In this document: positions 7,086 through 14,412 of the stretch, one piece after another
How the letters are laid out: every line of letters begins with the position of its first letter
How positions within the stretch are numbered: the first letter of the stretch is position 1
From: Candidatus Aenigmatarchaeota archaeon
Lineage (GTDB): Archaea > Aenigmatarchaeota > Aenigmatarchaeia > Aenigmatarchaeales > DAIDAN01
Direction: 5' to 3'
DNA: 18,974 nucleotides
Assembly: GCA_027310605.1 (NCBI GenBank)
Contig: DAIDAN010000005.1
Span: 1-18,974, forward strand
Notes under the pieces: generated by a model
Told to the model about the DNA's origin: nothing
Seen by the model: only the letters and a program-made list of their open reading frames with translations
The model's database searches: none
Made by a program: the position numbers and the translations under genes

Positions 7086-7543
7086 TTATATAATCTTCTC
7101 TTTCAGCAAGAGATCTTTCACTGTCTTGAAAATAATCTCATGCCCTTCCGAGTTCGGGTGCAGGCCGTCTTTCGCATCCAATAATTTCCTGTAATCCATT
7201 CCAACCCATTTATCAAACAATTCCAAGAAAAGAACTTTTTCTTTTTCGCAAACAGCTTTCATTATTTCATCATATTTCTTGATGTTTTTGTTAGTGAAAT
7301 ATTCGGTATCGCTCCAGATTGTCGGTATTGTTCTTGATTCGTTCGCGGGTATCTCGCCAACGAAAATTATTTTCTTGGTATATTTTCTGCAAATATTTAT
7401 TATTTTGTGAACTTTTTTCTCGAAAGCATTTACGGGTGTTTCAACGCTGTCTTCTGTTTTCTTAATCTGGTTGCCCAACAATCGAAACCTAAATAAACCT
7501 CATCCGAAACCAAGCTGTCGCCGAAAACGAGAATCTGCGCCAT
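7086..7543 (-). pseudogene. SGNH/GDSL hydrolase, broken by internal deletion and frameshift
   Basis: The ends of an SGNH-family esterase are both present but in different frames. From the ATG at 7543 the first frame gives MAQILVFGDSLVSDE, with the block I nucleophile Ser10, and reaches GFDCWATRLRKQ before a stop near 7430. The second frame, open to 7086, gives IINICRKYTKKIIFVGEIP and the C-terminal catalytic block DGLHPNSEGH. The middle, which in the family holds the conserved Gly and the GND-type Asn (blocks II and III), is missing, so roughly 50 residues appear deleted with a length not divisible by three. A TATA box sits 25 bases before the ATG. The sequence is A+T-rich and abuts the stop codon of the convergent epimerase gene. 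Confidence 0.72.
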
Positions 7544-7563
7544 GACAGGACTTCTGCAAAACC

Positions 7564-7573
7564 GTTTATAAGC
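7564..7573 (-). promoter_or_regulatory. TATA box of the SGNH pseudogene
   Basis: The minus strand reads GCTTATAAAC, centred 25 bases upstream of the ATG at 7543. This supports that codon as the original, leaderless start. Confidence 0.5.
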
Positions 7574-7594
7574 ATTCAAGGCAAATAACAAGAG

Positions 7595-7642
7595 GCGATT
7601 TTTCCGTATCGGTTTTCAATATTTGTTGTCAATAAAAATCGC
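7595..7642. repeat. 9-bp perfect inverted repeat
   Basis: GCGATTTTT (7595-7603) and AAAAATCGC (7634-7642) are exact inverted copies around a 30-base A+T-rich spacer, in the divergent gap between the SGNH pseudogene and the flippase-like gene. It could be an operator or a hairpin. Chance occurrence is not excluded. Confidence 0.4.
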
Positions 7643-7695
7643 TGAATATTTTTGCAGCCAATAATTTTACAATCATAAAATCTTAACGCACAAAA

Positions 7696-8688
7696 ATGCA
7701 ATTAATGGTGAATGTTATCAGGAAAAAAATAATTCCGCTCATTTTCGCGGCAATAATTTTCGCGGCTTGGCTTTATTTCTCTAACCCCGCGAAGATGCTG
7801 GAAAGCATAATGCAGGCGAACGCTGTTTTCGTGGCCGCCGCCGTGACGCTCACCCTTTTTTCAATATCGGTCAAGTCGCTGCGATGGCAGATGTTCCTGA
7901 GAAACATGAATATAAGGATTCCCTTCAGCCTCGCGTTCTCAAGCTTCATCTCCGCCACTTTTGTCAGCCTTCTCACTCCCGGCAGGATGGCGGAGCCCGT
8001 GCGCGGGCTTGTGCTGAAGAAAAAAATCGGCTCCCCGTTTTCCTTGACCCTGCCGCTGATAATAACAGAGCGCGTCCTTGACCTGACTGTGGCGCTGTCC
8101 TTCGCGACTGCCGGAATTTTCATAATCGGCTCATACCTTTCTGAAAGCGTGCAGATATTTCTGAAGTTCAGCGCGGCCGCCAGCGCGGCAGCGCTTGCCT
8201 TGGTTATTGCCGCGCTGTTCAGCGAAAGGTTCGGGAGAACGCTGGCCGGGATTTTTCTCAAGCTCCCGAAAACGGGAAAGCTCAAGCCGAAGGTCGAGCA
8301 TGTCGCAGGCTCATTTTATGCCTCCTCGAGAAAAATAAAAATCAGCACCACCTCCGCGGTTTTCCTCCTGACCCTGCTTGCCTGGGTTGTCGAAGGGGGC
8401 ATCCTGTTTTTTGCGGTAAAATCGGTGGGGCTTGACATCAACCCGCTCATGGCTGTTGAGATCATAGCGCTCTCGCAGATTATCGGCTTGGTGTCCTCCC
8501 TGCCGGGCGGGCTCGGCTCGGTCGAGACAGTGCTGACGCTTCTCCTTGCCCCGTTCCTGCTTGCGCTGCCCGCGGCCGGCGCCGCGACTATAATCTACAG
8601 GTTCGCCTCTCTCTGGGTCGGGATGGGGCTGGGCGCGTTCTTTCTTGTTCGGCTTCTCGGCATCGATTACCTGAGGCGGCAGCTCTGA
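7696..8688 (+). CDS. Lysylphosphatidylglycerol synthase TM region / AglD-like flippase-domain membrane protein
   Basis: The 330-residue protein is almost entirely membrane-embedded, with about eight hydrophobic segments. It has the marks of the UPF0104 / LPG-synthase transmembrane family: SLRWQMFLR near residue 60, LTPGRMAEPVRGLVLKKK after the next helix, ERVLDLTVAL, and near the C-terminus SLPGGLGSVETVLTLLL and YRFASLWVGMGLGAF. Members are thought to move or modify lipid-linked molecules; some archaeal relatives act in glycan transfer from lipid carriers. Substrate and direction are unknown here. The ATG at 7696 gives the longest form. The ATG at 7705 is an alternative, lying 27 bases after a weak TATA-like CATAAAATC (7674-7682). 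The context of sugar activation and polyprenyl synthesis genes fits a role in surface glycans. Confidence 0.83.
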   Translation: MQLMVNVIRKKIIPLIFAAIIFAAWLYFSNPAKMLESIMQANAVFVAAAVTLTLFSISVKSLRWQMFLRNMNIRIPFSLAFSSFISATFVSLLTPGRMAEPVRGLVLKKKIGSPFSLTLPLIITERVLDLTVALSFATAGIFIIGSYLSESVQIFLKFSAAASAAALALVIAALFSERFGRTLAGIFLKLPKTGKLKPKVEHVAGSFYASSRKIKISTTSAVFLLTLLAWVVEGGILFFAVKSVGLDINPLMAVEIIALSQIIGLVSSLPGGLGSVETVLTLLLAPFLLALPAAGAATIIYRFASLWVGMGLGAFFLVRLLGIDYLRRQL

Positions 8689-8692
8689 CGGA

Positions 8693-8704
8693 TTTATAAA
8701 ATAT
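8693..8704 (+). promoter_or_regulatory. TATA box upstream of deoxyhypusine synthase
   Basis: TTTATAAAATAT starts five bases after the stop codon of the flippase-like gene. Transcription would begin near 8723, leaving a leader of about 100 nt before the ATG at 8823. Confidence 0.5.
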
Positions 8705-8725
8705 GAGATGGAAGAATTACAGTAT

Positions 8726-8791
8726 GGATTGAATTATGCTGCTCTGGCGCCATTGTTGCAATTGCCGCCGTTCGTAAATTCAATTCAATCC
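8726..8791. repeat. Inverted repeat in the deoxyhypusine synthase leader
   Basis: GGATTGAATT (8726-8735) and AATTCAATCC (8782-8791) form a perfect 10-bp inverted repeat. The loop contains GGCGCC and GCCGCC stretches that could pair further. If the TATA box at 8693 is used, the whole structure lies in the mRNA leader. Confidence 0.5.
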
Positions 8792-8797
8792 GTAATG
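8767..8797 (-). repeat. Dispersed intergenic repeat, full-length copy
   Basis: On the minus strand it begins CATTACGGATTGAATT and ends ATTTACGAACGGC. It therefore joins the CAWTACG head to the GAACGGC tail seen elsewhere. A further CATTACG on the same strand overlaps the start codon region (8819-8825). Confidence 0.45.
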
Positions 8798-8822
8798 CCG
8801 AATTTTCTGAAATCCAATCGTA

Positions 8823-9794
8823 ATGAAATTATTGGTAATGATTATGAATCATGAAAAAATGCGCGCCATAAAGCAGTTCGACCCGAAGAAGCAGACAGCC
8901 CGCGAAATCCTTGAGCAGTTCGCGGGCATAAGCTTTCAGGCGCGCCAGCTTGGCAGGGCTTATGAAGTTTGCAGGGGAATGATTTCAGACAAGGATTGCA
9001 GCGTGATTCTCACGCTCTCGGGCGCGCTTGTTCCCGCGGGCTTGCGCTTGTGTATTTCTGAAATGATAAGGAACAGCTGGGTGCAGGCAATCGTCTCGAC
9101 CGGCGCGAACCTCACTCACGACCTGGCTAATGCCTTCGGCGAGGAATACCTTTACTGGAGCGGAAAGGAAAAAGATGAGGAATTGAGGAAGAAAAAAACC
9201 TCGCGCATTTATGATGTGATATCCCCAGACTCCAGCTCCATAAAAATGGAAAAGGATTTGCAGAAGATTTTTGAGAGGATAAGCGGCGAGCACACGCCGT
9301 CCTCGCTGCTTAAGGAAATCGGGAACCATATCAACGATGAAAATTCAATAGTGGGGTGCGCCGCGAAGCATAATGTCCCTATTTACTGCCCCGCGCTGAG
9401 CGACAGCATTCTCGGCTTCCAGATTTTTTTGCACCAGCAGGACCATGATTTGAAGGTTAATGAAATAAAAGACTTGCAGAAAATATTCGACTGGATGTAT
9501 GGATTGCGAGCTGCGAAAAAAAAGAGCGGCGTGATTATTCTTGGCGGCGGCGTGCCGAAAAATTATGCGATACAGGCAGCGCTCCTTCCCGGGAAGCCGC
9601 ACGACTATCTGGTTCAGATAACAACGGACAGTCCGGTTTTCGGCGGGCTTTCCGGCGCGAGCCTCGAGGAGGGGATAAGCTGGGGCAAAGTGAAGCCGCA
9701 GGCAAAACTCGCCACGGTAGTGTGCGACTGCACCATCGCGTTCCCGCTGATAGTGAGCGCGCTGAAGGAGGAGCTTGGAGAAATGAGGAAATGA
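8823..9794 (+). CDS. dys: Deoxyhypusine synthase
   Basis: The enzyme transfers the aminobutyl group of spermidine to a lysine of translation factor aIF5A, using NAD; it acts in the cytoplasm. The 323-residue product is of family length. It has LTLSGALVPAGLR (about residues 63-75), VSTGANLTHDL, the NAD/spermidine-region motifs VPIYCPALSDS and LGGGVPKN, and the active-site segment EEGISWGKV with the catalytic lysine at 289. ATGs at 8838 and 8844 are alternative starts; the N-terminus is poorly conserved in the family, so the first ATG is kept. It follows the flippase-like gene but seems to have its own TATA box and a structured leader. The substrate gene, aIF5A, is not in the window. Confidence 0.93.
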   Translation: MKLLVMIMNHEKMRAIKQFDPKKQTAREILEQFAGISFQARQLGRAYEVCRGMISDKDCSVILTLSGALVPAGLRLCISEMIRNSWVQAIVSTGANLTHDLANAFGEEYLYWSGKEKDEELRKKKTSRIYDVISPDSSSIKMEKDLQKIFERISGEHTPSSLLKEIGNHINDENSIVGCAAKHNVPIYCPALSDSILGFQIFLHQQDHDLKVNEIKDLQKIFDWMYGLRAAKKKSGVIILGGGVPKNYAIQAALLPGKPHDYLVQITTDSPVFGGLSGASLEEGISWGKVKPQAKLATVVCDCTIAFPLIVSALKEELGEMRK

Positions 9795-9854
9795 AAAAGA
9801 AATTGCGAATCATCACGGCGGCGCTTGCAAACAGTTATTCAAATAAGTAGTATG

Positions 9855-9880
9855 AAGTAGGATAAAGGAAAGCTATTTAA
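9855..9880 (+). promoter_or_regulatory. Tandem 11-bp repeat, copy C, with TATA box of the 9901 gene
   Basis: AAGTAGGATA followed by AAGGAAAGCTA repeats the pattern of copies A and B, with one G missing in the first half-site. It merges with TATTTAA (9874-9880). The TATA centre lies 24 bases before the ATG at 9901, predicting a leaderless transcript. Confidence 0.55.
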
Positions 9881-9900
9881 GGTTTCTCTTGCAATTGCTT

Positions 9901-11124
9901 ATGATGACTATGGTTTTTGAACAAGGAATAAAAGTACCGGCAGAAGAAATGGGTTTTGACAAAATTATGAAGTCTTCCGCATTCGATATTTTGCACGACT
10001 CGCCTGTAAAGGAGCATGAACTAAAAAGACTTTATAATTCTTTCAGGGAGCAGCATGCAAGTGCCATACAGCGCAATATTACATATTTTTCTCCCGGTGA
10101 TTCTACAGACGCATTCCGGCAGGCGGAATACGAGCCGTATGTTCCAATCAGAACAATGTTCTCAAGTAACAGCGGAAAAATCTACGCCCTTAAGGGTTCT
10201 GGAAGGCGAAATTGGAAAGAAAAGGAATATTTGAAAATCGGAAAACAGGAAATACATATGCCCATTTTAGTGCAGACTTATGTAAATCCTTCCTTAGACA
10301 GCTGGAAGTTTTGGGGCGGAATAAACGCTGAACACGCATCACACGAGTTTGTTTCAGCCTTGGTTTTAAATGAATTATGCAAAAAAGAAGGCATAGAAGC
10401 GCCAACCTACAAACCTCTTCAAGTATCAAAGCCGGAAAAAATCCCCATGCAGAAGTTTAGAATTAATGGATTGCATTCGTTAGGAAGAAAGACTAAGATC
10501 GTTCCGAAAAAAGGTTGCTGCATAAAATATAATGATGTTCTTGCCGTCTGTTGCTGCGAGCATTACAGGTCTCCGACTGAAGATGAGATAGAAGACTTAT
10601 GCATTTACAGTTATGTTGGGGAGAAAGTAGACAGAAGAGTACCGCGCATCGAGTTCGAATATGACGATAAGATGCGGCACAGAACTCCTTACTTTATTTA
10701 CAAGGATGAGAACATATCAGAAACGGAGAGGGAAAGAACTGTTTTGCAATTTTCGGAAAAGCTTGCCAAAACTGTTAAGGTTGCGCATGAGAACGGACTT
10801 GTTTTCTCCGAAGAAGCTATAGGTACATTGTCATCCCTTCATTGCTCAAACGTAAGCCAGCACCCCGAGATATGCGACTTGGATACATGTTCTTTTGAAG
10901 GCGGAGGCCATAAAGTAACGGATCTTATGACAGGAAAGGATATTTCATATTTGGATGAAACAATCTCAAATTGGGCTGCAGCTTGGGATGTTCCAAAAAA
11001 GAAATATAAAAGCAGAGAAGAATTGGACAATGATATCTTCTTTTGGGGTAATGCTTCAGCAAACTGCAAGTTAGGGCTTAAGGAGAAAGCTGTCCGAAGA
11101 ATGAATGAGATTCTTGAGATTTAG
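9901..11124 (+). CDS. Uncharacterised protein with possible SelO/kinase-like fold
   Basis: The 407-residue soluble protein has no close family that I recognise. Three short signatures are suggestive. IYALKGSGR (residues 94-102) resembles the nucleotide-binding lysine strand and the KGSGR of SelO-type protein adenylyltransferases. HEFVSALVLNEL (148-159) could be the following helix with its glutamate. LHCSNV and ICDLDT, with N317 and D326, could be the metal-binding Asn and Asp. This is a remote, pattern-based comparison. A region at about 200-220 is rich in cysteine (KKGCC, VCCCEH), unusual for a cytoplasmic enzyme and perhaps a metal site. The start is the ATG at 9901, 24 bases after the TATA box. 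The gene is visibly more A+T-rich than its neighbours, which suggests transfer. Confidence 0.7.
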   Translation: MMTMVFEQGIKVPAEEMGFDKIMKSSAFDILHDSPVKEHELKRLYNSFREQHASAIQRNITYFSPGDSTDAFRQAEYEPYVPIRTMFSSNSGKIYALKGSGRRNWKEKEYLKIGKQEIHMPILVQTYVNPSLDSWKFWGGINAEHASHEFVSALVLNELCKKEGIEAPTYKPLQVSKPEKIPMQKFRINGLHSLGRKTKIVPKKGCCIKYNDVLAVCCCEHYRSPTEDEIEDLCIYSYVGEKVDRRVPRIEFEYDDKMRHRTPYFIYKDENISETERERTVLQFSEKLAKTVKVAHENGLVFSEEAIGTLSSLHCSNVSQHPEICDLDTCSFEGGGHKVTDLMTGKDISYLDETISNWAAAWDVPKKKYKSREELDNDIFFWGNASANCKLGLKEKAVRRMNEILEI

Positions 11125-11176
11125 GAAATACGGTAGCATAAGTCAGAATACCTGTTATTAAGTAGATAATTGCTTT

Positions 11177-11662
11177 CTATACTTTCGCGAAGCTGAGGAT
11201 TACCGCACCAAGAAAGATTATCACCCCCGCTATTATTATCCTTCTTATCTTGCTTTTCTCCCTGAACTCCTTGAAATAGAAAAGCCCCCACAACACCGAG
11301 GCGAAAAGCGCGAGCTGCGTGAGCGGGAATCCTACCGCGAGCCCGAGAAAGCTCACGGCGAAAAGGCTGCTGAAGTTCGCTATGTTCCAGACAATGCCGG
11401 AAAGCATTCCCGTTGAGAATATTTTTCTTTCTAGCCTTCTTCTCGAAAGAATGAATATTAGAACGCTTGAAGCCATTATGCCGAGCGACATGGGGAAGAA
11501 ATAATCCTGCGGGTCAAGGCTGAAAATGCCCAGCGGAAGAAGATAGGAACCGAAGATTATTCCCGCAAGAACTGAAAGTATCACCCCCTTGAAGTCAGAT
11601 TTTCCTTTTCCATAAACGCCGGAAAGCGCGAAGAATCCTATTGATGAAAAAACGCTTTTCAA
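11177..11662 (-). pseudogene. C-terminal half of a GRP/DMT-type sugar transporter
   Basis: The 161 residues hold five hydrophobic segments, and the stretch VSFLGLAVGFPLTQLALFAS followed by VLWGLFYFKEF is typical of the second half of GRP-family (glucose/ribose porter) transporters. These normally have ten helices and about 290 residues. The first five helices are absent: the frame upstream runs only about 20 more codons of unrelated sequence to a stop. No ATG precedes the conserved part, and the only start candidate is the TTG at 11662. I read it as a 5'-truncated remnant. A half-size transporter acting as a dimer is the alternative. It converges on the A+T-rich gene at 9901-11124. Confidence 0.62.
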
Positions 11663-11777
11663 AATTCTGCCCGCGCAAAAATCGGGGTTTGAGGTTGCAG
11701 AATCCTGTATTGGAAAGATGGGAGATTACGGAACCGTCACGAAGATTATCGAGCGGTTTCCGTTTAAAATCTGATTT

Positions 11778-13499
11778 CTACCCAATTCCCATCTGTTCCA
11801 TTAAGAAACTCTTCACAGGCCCGAAATAATCAGGGCCAGACTGTCCCATGAAGAACGAGGTCGCGGTGTCAGCGAAATCGCGCACATAAGGGCCGGGCTT
11901 CGAGAACATCAGCGGAAGGTTCAATCCGGAAAAAAGCTTTCCCGCGCCGCCGCCCAATGCCGCAAAAAAAGAATCAACGCCCCTGAAGAATTTCCCGACG
12001 CCTTCCAGATGCTTCCCGATTCCCAAGTCAATCTTTATCCCCGTTTCCTTTTTTTCCTCCTTTCCCGCGAGCTCCGGGTAATCCGACTTGAACGCGTCCT
12101 TTCCGCTTATCCCGAGAATCTGGTTGAAATAGTTTTCTATCTCCTGCTCCCGGAGCTTCAGCTCAAGCATTTTCGCAAGCATGACATTCTGGCTTACAAG
12201 AAATGTCTTTACCTTGAATTCCGCGTTTTCAAACTCATAGCCGGGCGTTTTCCCGCCGGTTCTTGTTATTTCTATGACAAACAAAATATAATAAAGCGAT
12301 TCAGGGTCGAGCCCGTTCTCCTTTGTCTTCTCCTTTGTCCATTCTTTTTCCACAAGATGCTCTATCATGTCGTCCGCCTTGGTTGATTCAACTTCCGCCT
12401 TTGTTTTCTTGTCTATTTTTTTCGTCTTGTCATTCAGTTGCGGATACAATTTTGCAAGCCCGACGTCCTTGTCCTTGATGAAATGTTCCACCGCGAACCT
12501 GTCCGCTATGGGAACTGTGTTTGTGCTCTCGATTGAAGGCTTCCTGAACTCCTGCGGCGCGAATGTCTTCCAAGCCCAGATTGTTATGCCGTTCACGAAG
12601 CTTGCCTGCCCCACAAGGGCATAGGGACTTTTTGCTGACTCGAGAATTCTGCCCATGCTTTCATGCCCCAGCTTCATTGACTTGAACCTCGCGATGTAGG
12701 GCTTCAGCCAGTCCCTGTATTCTTCCACGGTCTTTTTTCTCGATTCGCTCATGGATTTCAGCTGGTCGTATCTTTCCATGGCAGCGCCCTTGAACATCTT
12801 TCCCCATTCGATGAAGAGCTTGTTCTTCGTGGTGAGTATCACAGCTTCCGCCCTTGAGATTCCCTTCAGCCTTGCCTCGACTTTTTCCATTGAGTCATCC
12901 TCGCTTGAAAGCTTCATGAAGTCAGCGATTATCGTGGGCCATCTTTGCACGATGGAGCGCAGGGAAACGCCATCGCCCGTGTGCAGGTCAACCTGATCGA
13001 TAAACATCGCGCGAAGCGAGTGCTCGTTTCCTTTTTTCCCGCCCTTGCTCAAGCCTTCCTTGAAATAGTTGAGAATTTCCTTGTACTTTCGCAGGTCATG
13101 CTCCACGAGCGAGGCATCCGCGACGGCCTGCGCAGCAGAGGCGAGCCCTGTCTTTATCGCCCCCTCGAGCTGGCGCTTCTGCTCCACAACCATATTATAA
13201 TATTGCTGGTGCTCGGGAGTCACGGAAATCCATTCATCCACCTTCCTGACTATAAAGCCGTTGTTTGCAAAGAAAGACAGGAGGGAAAAATAAATTCCGG
13301 TTGCGCTGCCCGGCGGACCGGTGAAATCAAGGTTCGCGTACTGGTTGCTTCCCTCCTTTTCCGCTGTCTGCGGTCCTGCGCAGAAAGCCAGCCCCATAAT
13401 GGGGCTGCCCCTTGAAATGTCTGGAACCCCTGCTCTTTTTGCCAACCCTGTATTATCATGCTTCGGCACGCACAGGTCGAAAAAAGGCTTGTCTATCAT
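11778..13499 (-). CDS. Conserved 573-residue protein of unknown function
   Basis: The product starts MIDKPFFDLCVPKHDNTGLA and has a well-structured N-terminal region with GLAFCAGPQTAEKEG, NLDFTGPPGSATGIYFSLLS and DEWISVTPEHQQYY. Long, probably coiled-coil helices follow (QKRQLEGAIKTGLASAAQ and onward), then FIDQVDLHTG, RWPTIIADFMKL and a conserved-looking EEYRDWLKPYIARFKSMK. The C-terminal 100 residues are rich in glycine and phenylalanine. No signal peptide or clear membrane helix is seen. From memory it matches a family repeatedly found as hypothetical protein in DPANN archaea; no function is known to me. The ATG at 13499 is preceded by GGAAGGGTG and a TATA-like TTTTTATTTA (13530-13539 on the minus strand). 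Confidence 0.85.
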   Translation of the reverse strand: MIDKPFFDLCVPKHDNTGLAKRAGVPDISRGSPIMGLAFCAGPQTAEKEGSNQYANLDFTGPPGSATGIYFSLLSFFANNGFIVRKVDEWISVTPEHQQYYNMVVEQKRQLEGAIKTGLASAAQAVADASLVEHDLRKYKEILNYFKEGLSKGGKKGNEHSLRAMFIDQVDLHTGDGVSLRSIVQRWPTIIADFMKLSSEDDSMEKVEARLKGISRAEAVILTTKNKLFIEWGKMFKGAAMERYDQLKSMSESRKKTVEEYRDWLKPYIARFKSMKLGHESMGRILESAKSPYALVGQASFVNGITIWAWKTFAPQEFRKPSIESTNTVPIADRFAVEHFIKDKDVGLAKLYPQLNDKTKKIDKKTKAEVESTKADDMIEHLVEKEWTKEKTKENGLDPESLYYILFVIEITRTGGKTPGYEFENAEFKVKTFLVSQNVMLAKMLELKLREQEIENYFNQILGISGKDAFKSDYPELAGKEEKKETGIKIDLGIGKHLEGVGKFFRGVDSFFAALGGGAGKLFSGLNLPLMFSKPGPYVRDFADTATSFFMGQSGPDYFGPVKSFLMEQMGIG

Positions 13500-13564
13500 A
13501 ATAGAGCACCCTTCCTATTTGTTTTTCGGTAAATAAAAACCATTCGTCTCCCGGCGGGAATTTA

Positions 13565-13612
13565 CAATACGGCTTGAACTCATAAAAAAAATCAGAACGG
13601 CTTTTGTTGTTT
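13565..13612 (+). repeat. Dispersed intergenic repeat, best full copy
   Basis: This copy contains every block of the family: CAATACGGCTTGAACTCA, an A tract, ATCAGAACGGC and TTTTGTTGTTT. It lies between the stop of the small membrane protein gene and the start of the 573-residue gene. Confidence 0.5.
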
Positions 13613-13669
13613 GAAGCGGAGATGTTTTATTTGGCGATACTCAAGCTGATTCGTATTGTATTTCGTTTT

Positions 13670-13837
13670 TCACAAAAACAGCAGCGCCAAGCCCGCGAAA
13701 AGAATCAGCAGCCCGACGAGAACGCCGGTCCAGGTGAACTTGTCCGGCTGGTAGTCGGGCATGTCCGGGAAGTGCTTCACGATAAGAAAGCCTATCACGA
13801 TCAGGATGACGCCGAGCAGCTTCAGGAGAATGTCCAT
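13670..13837 (-). CDS. Small two-helix membrane protein (55 residues)
   Basis: The reading frame from the ATG at 13837 gives MDILLKLLGVILIVIGFLIV, a short polar link KHFPDMPDYQPDKFTW, and a second hydrophobic segment TGVLVGLLILFAGLALLFL before TGA. It is a helical hairpin with a proline-rich turn. A TATA-like TTTATTAAA lies 25 bases upstream of the ATG, so the transcript would be leaderless. From memory, similar short hairpins with a YQPxxFTWTG link occur in DPANN genomes. The function is unknown. It could be missed by annotation because of its size. Confidence 0.72.
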   Translation of the reverse strand: MDILLKLLGVILIVIGFLIVKHFPDMPDYQPDKFTWTGVLVGLLILFAGLALLFL

Positions 13838-13857
13838 AATCAGGATTGTATTTTCGG

Positions 13858-13866
13858 TTTAATAAA
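13858..13866 (-). promoter_or_regulatory. TATA box of the 55-residue membrane protein gene
   Basis: The minus strand reads TTTATTAAA, centred 25 bases upstream of the ATG at 13837. Confidence 0.5.
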
Positions 13867-13914
13867 TGTTCGGAAAAATAACAAATTACCCACTTCCCGA
13901 AACTGTTACGCTAT

Positions 13915-14244
13915 TCAGATTCTAGGAAACAGCTGGGTAGGGTAGCGAGTTATGTCAATGTGCCTTATTTTCTTCTTTATTTTTCCTGCTACTATTTCTA
14001 CGCCATCCGAATATTTAATGGTGTCTGTTGAGAACGATGTAGGTTCTATGCCTGTTTCTTTAGATATCTCTTCCTTAATTTCTTTAAGAGTTAACCCTTC
14101 ATAAATATCTATTTTATATATTTTTTCATATTCTCCTTCTCCAAATTTATTTCCAAAGTCAGATTTGAAATTCACTCCTTTATGAACAAGCACCTTATCA
14201 ACGCCTTCAAGTAGTTTACTGTGTTTTGTTTTTTCCAATTTCAT
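13915..14244 (-). CDS. Hypothetical 109-residue protein in an AT-rich island
   Basis: This is a soluble, lysine-rich protein beginning MKLEKTKHSKLLEGVDKVLV and containing YKIDIYEGLTLKEIKEEISK and GKIKKKIRHIDITRYPTQLF. I do not recognise the family. The start is uncertain: GTG (14247), ATG (14244) and TTG (14238) all lie around GGTGAT at 14248-14243, and this ribosome binding site would best suit the TTG. The surrounding 500 bases are markedly A+T-rich compared with the small membrane protein genes on both sides, which suggests an acquired segment. There is no toxin-antitoxin or phage signature that I can point to. Confidence 0.55.
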   Translation of the reverse strand: MKLEKTKHSKLLEGVDKVLVHKGVNFKSDFGNKFGEGEYEKIYKIDIYEGLTLKEIKEEISKETGIEPTSFSTDTIKYSDGVEIVAGKIKKKIRHIDITRYPTQLFPRI

Positions 14245-14328
14245 CACCTTATATTTTTATTTTCTTTTTGGTAAATACTTTATAGTATATATTACTAATA
14301 TGTAGTATATAAATCTATCGACTATTAT

Positions 14329-14412
14329 ATGCTAGAGAATATGCTTCCATTCAAATTACTTCCGAAAGATTTAAGGAAAGAAACAAAAAGCTTGAGCTAC
14401 AAAGGCTTGTAG
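14329..14412 (+). CDS. Possible 27-codon plus-strand ORF, perhaps a gene remnant
   Basis: After a TATA-like TAGTATATAAAT (14304-14315) a frame opens at the ATG at 14329, reads MLENMLPFKLLPKDLRKETK and stops at TAG 14410-14412. It overlaps the 3' end of the opposite-strand small membrane protein gene. The composition is protein-like but the length is close to chance, so it may be only the stump of a lost gene. Confidence 0.2.
   Translation: MLENMLPFKLLPKDLRKETKSLSYKGL

Noticed and set aside
11618..11774. Plus-strand open stretch ending KMGDYGTVTKIIERFPFKI, considered as a glycosyltransferase C-terminal remnant
   Set aside because: About 50 open codons are near chance at this composition, there is no start, and the resemblance to glycosyltransferase ends is too weak to support a call.
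13604..13945. 113-codon plus-strand frame
   Set aside because: It is antisense to the 55-residue membrane protein, which has a hairpin pattern and a TATA box. The plus-strand product is low-complexity and glutamine-rich.
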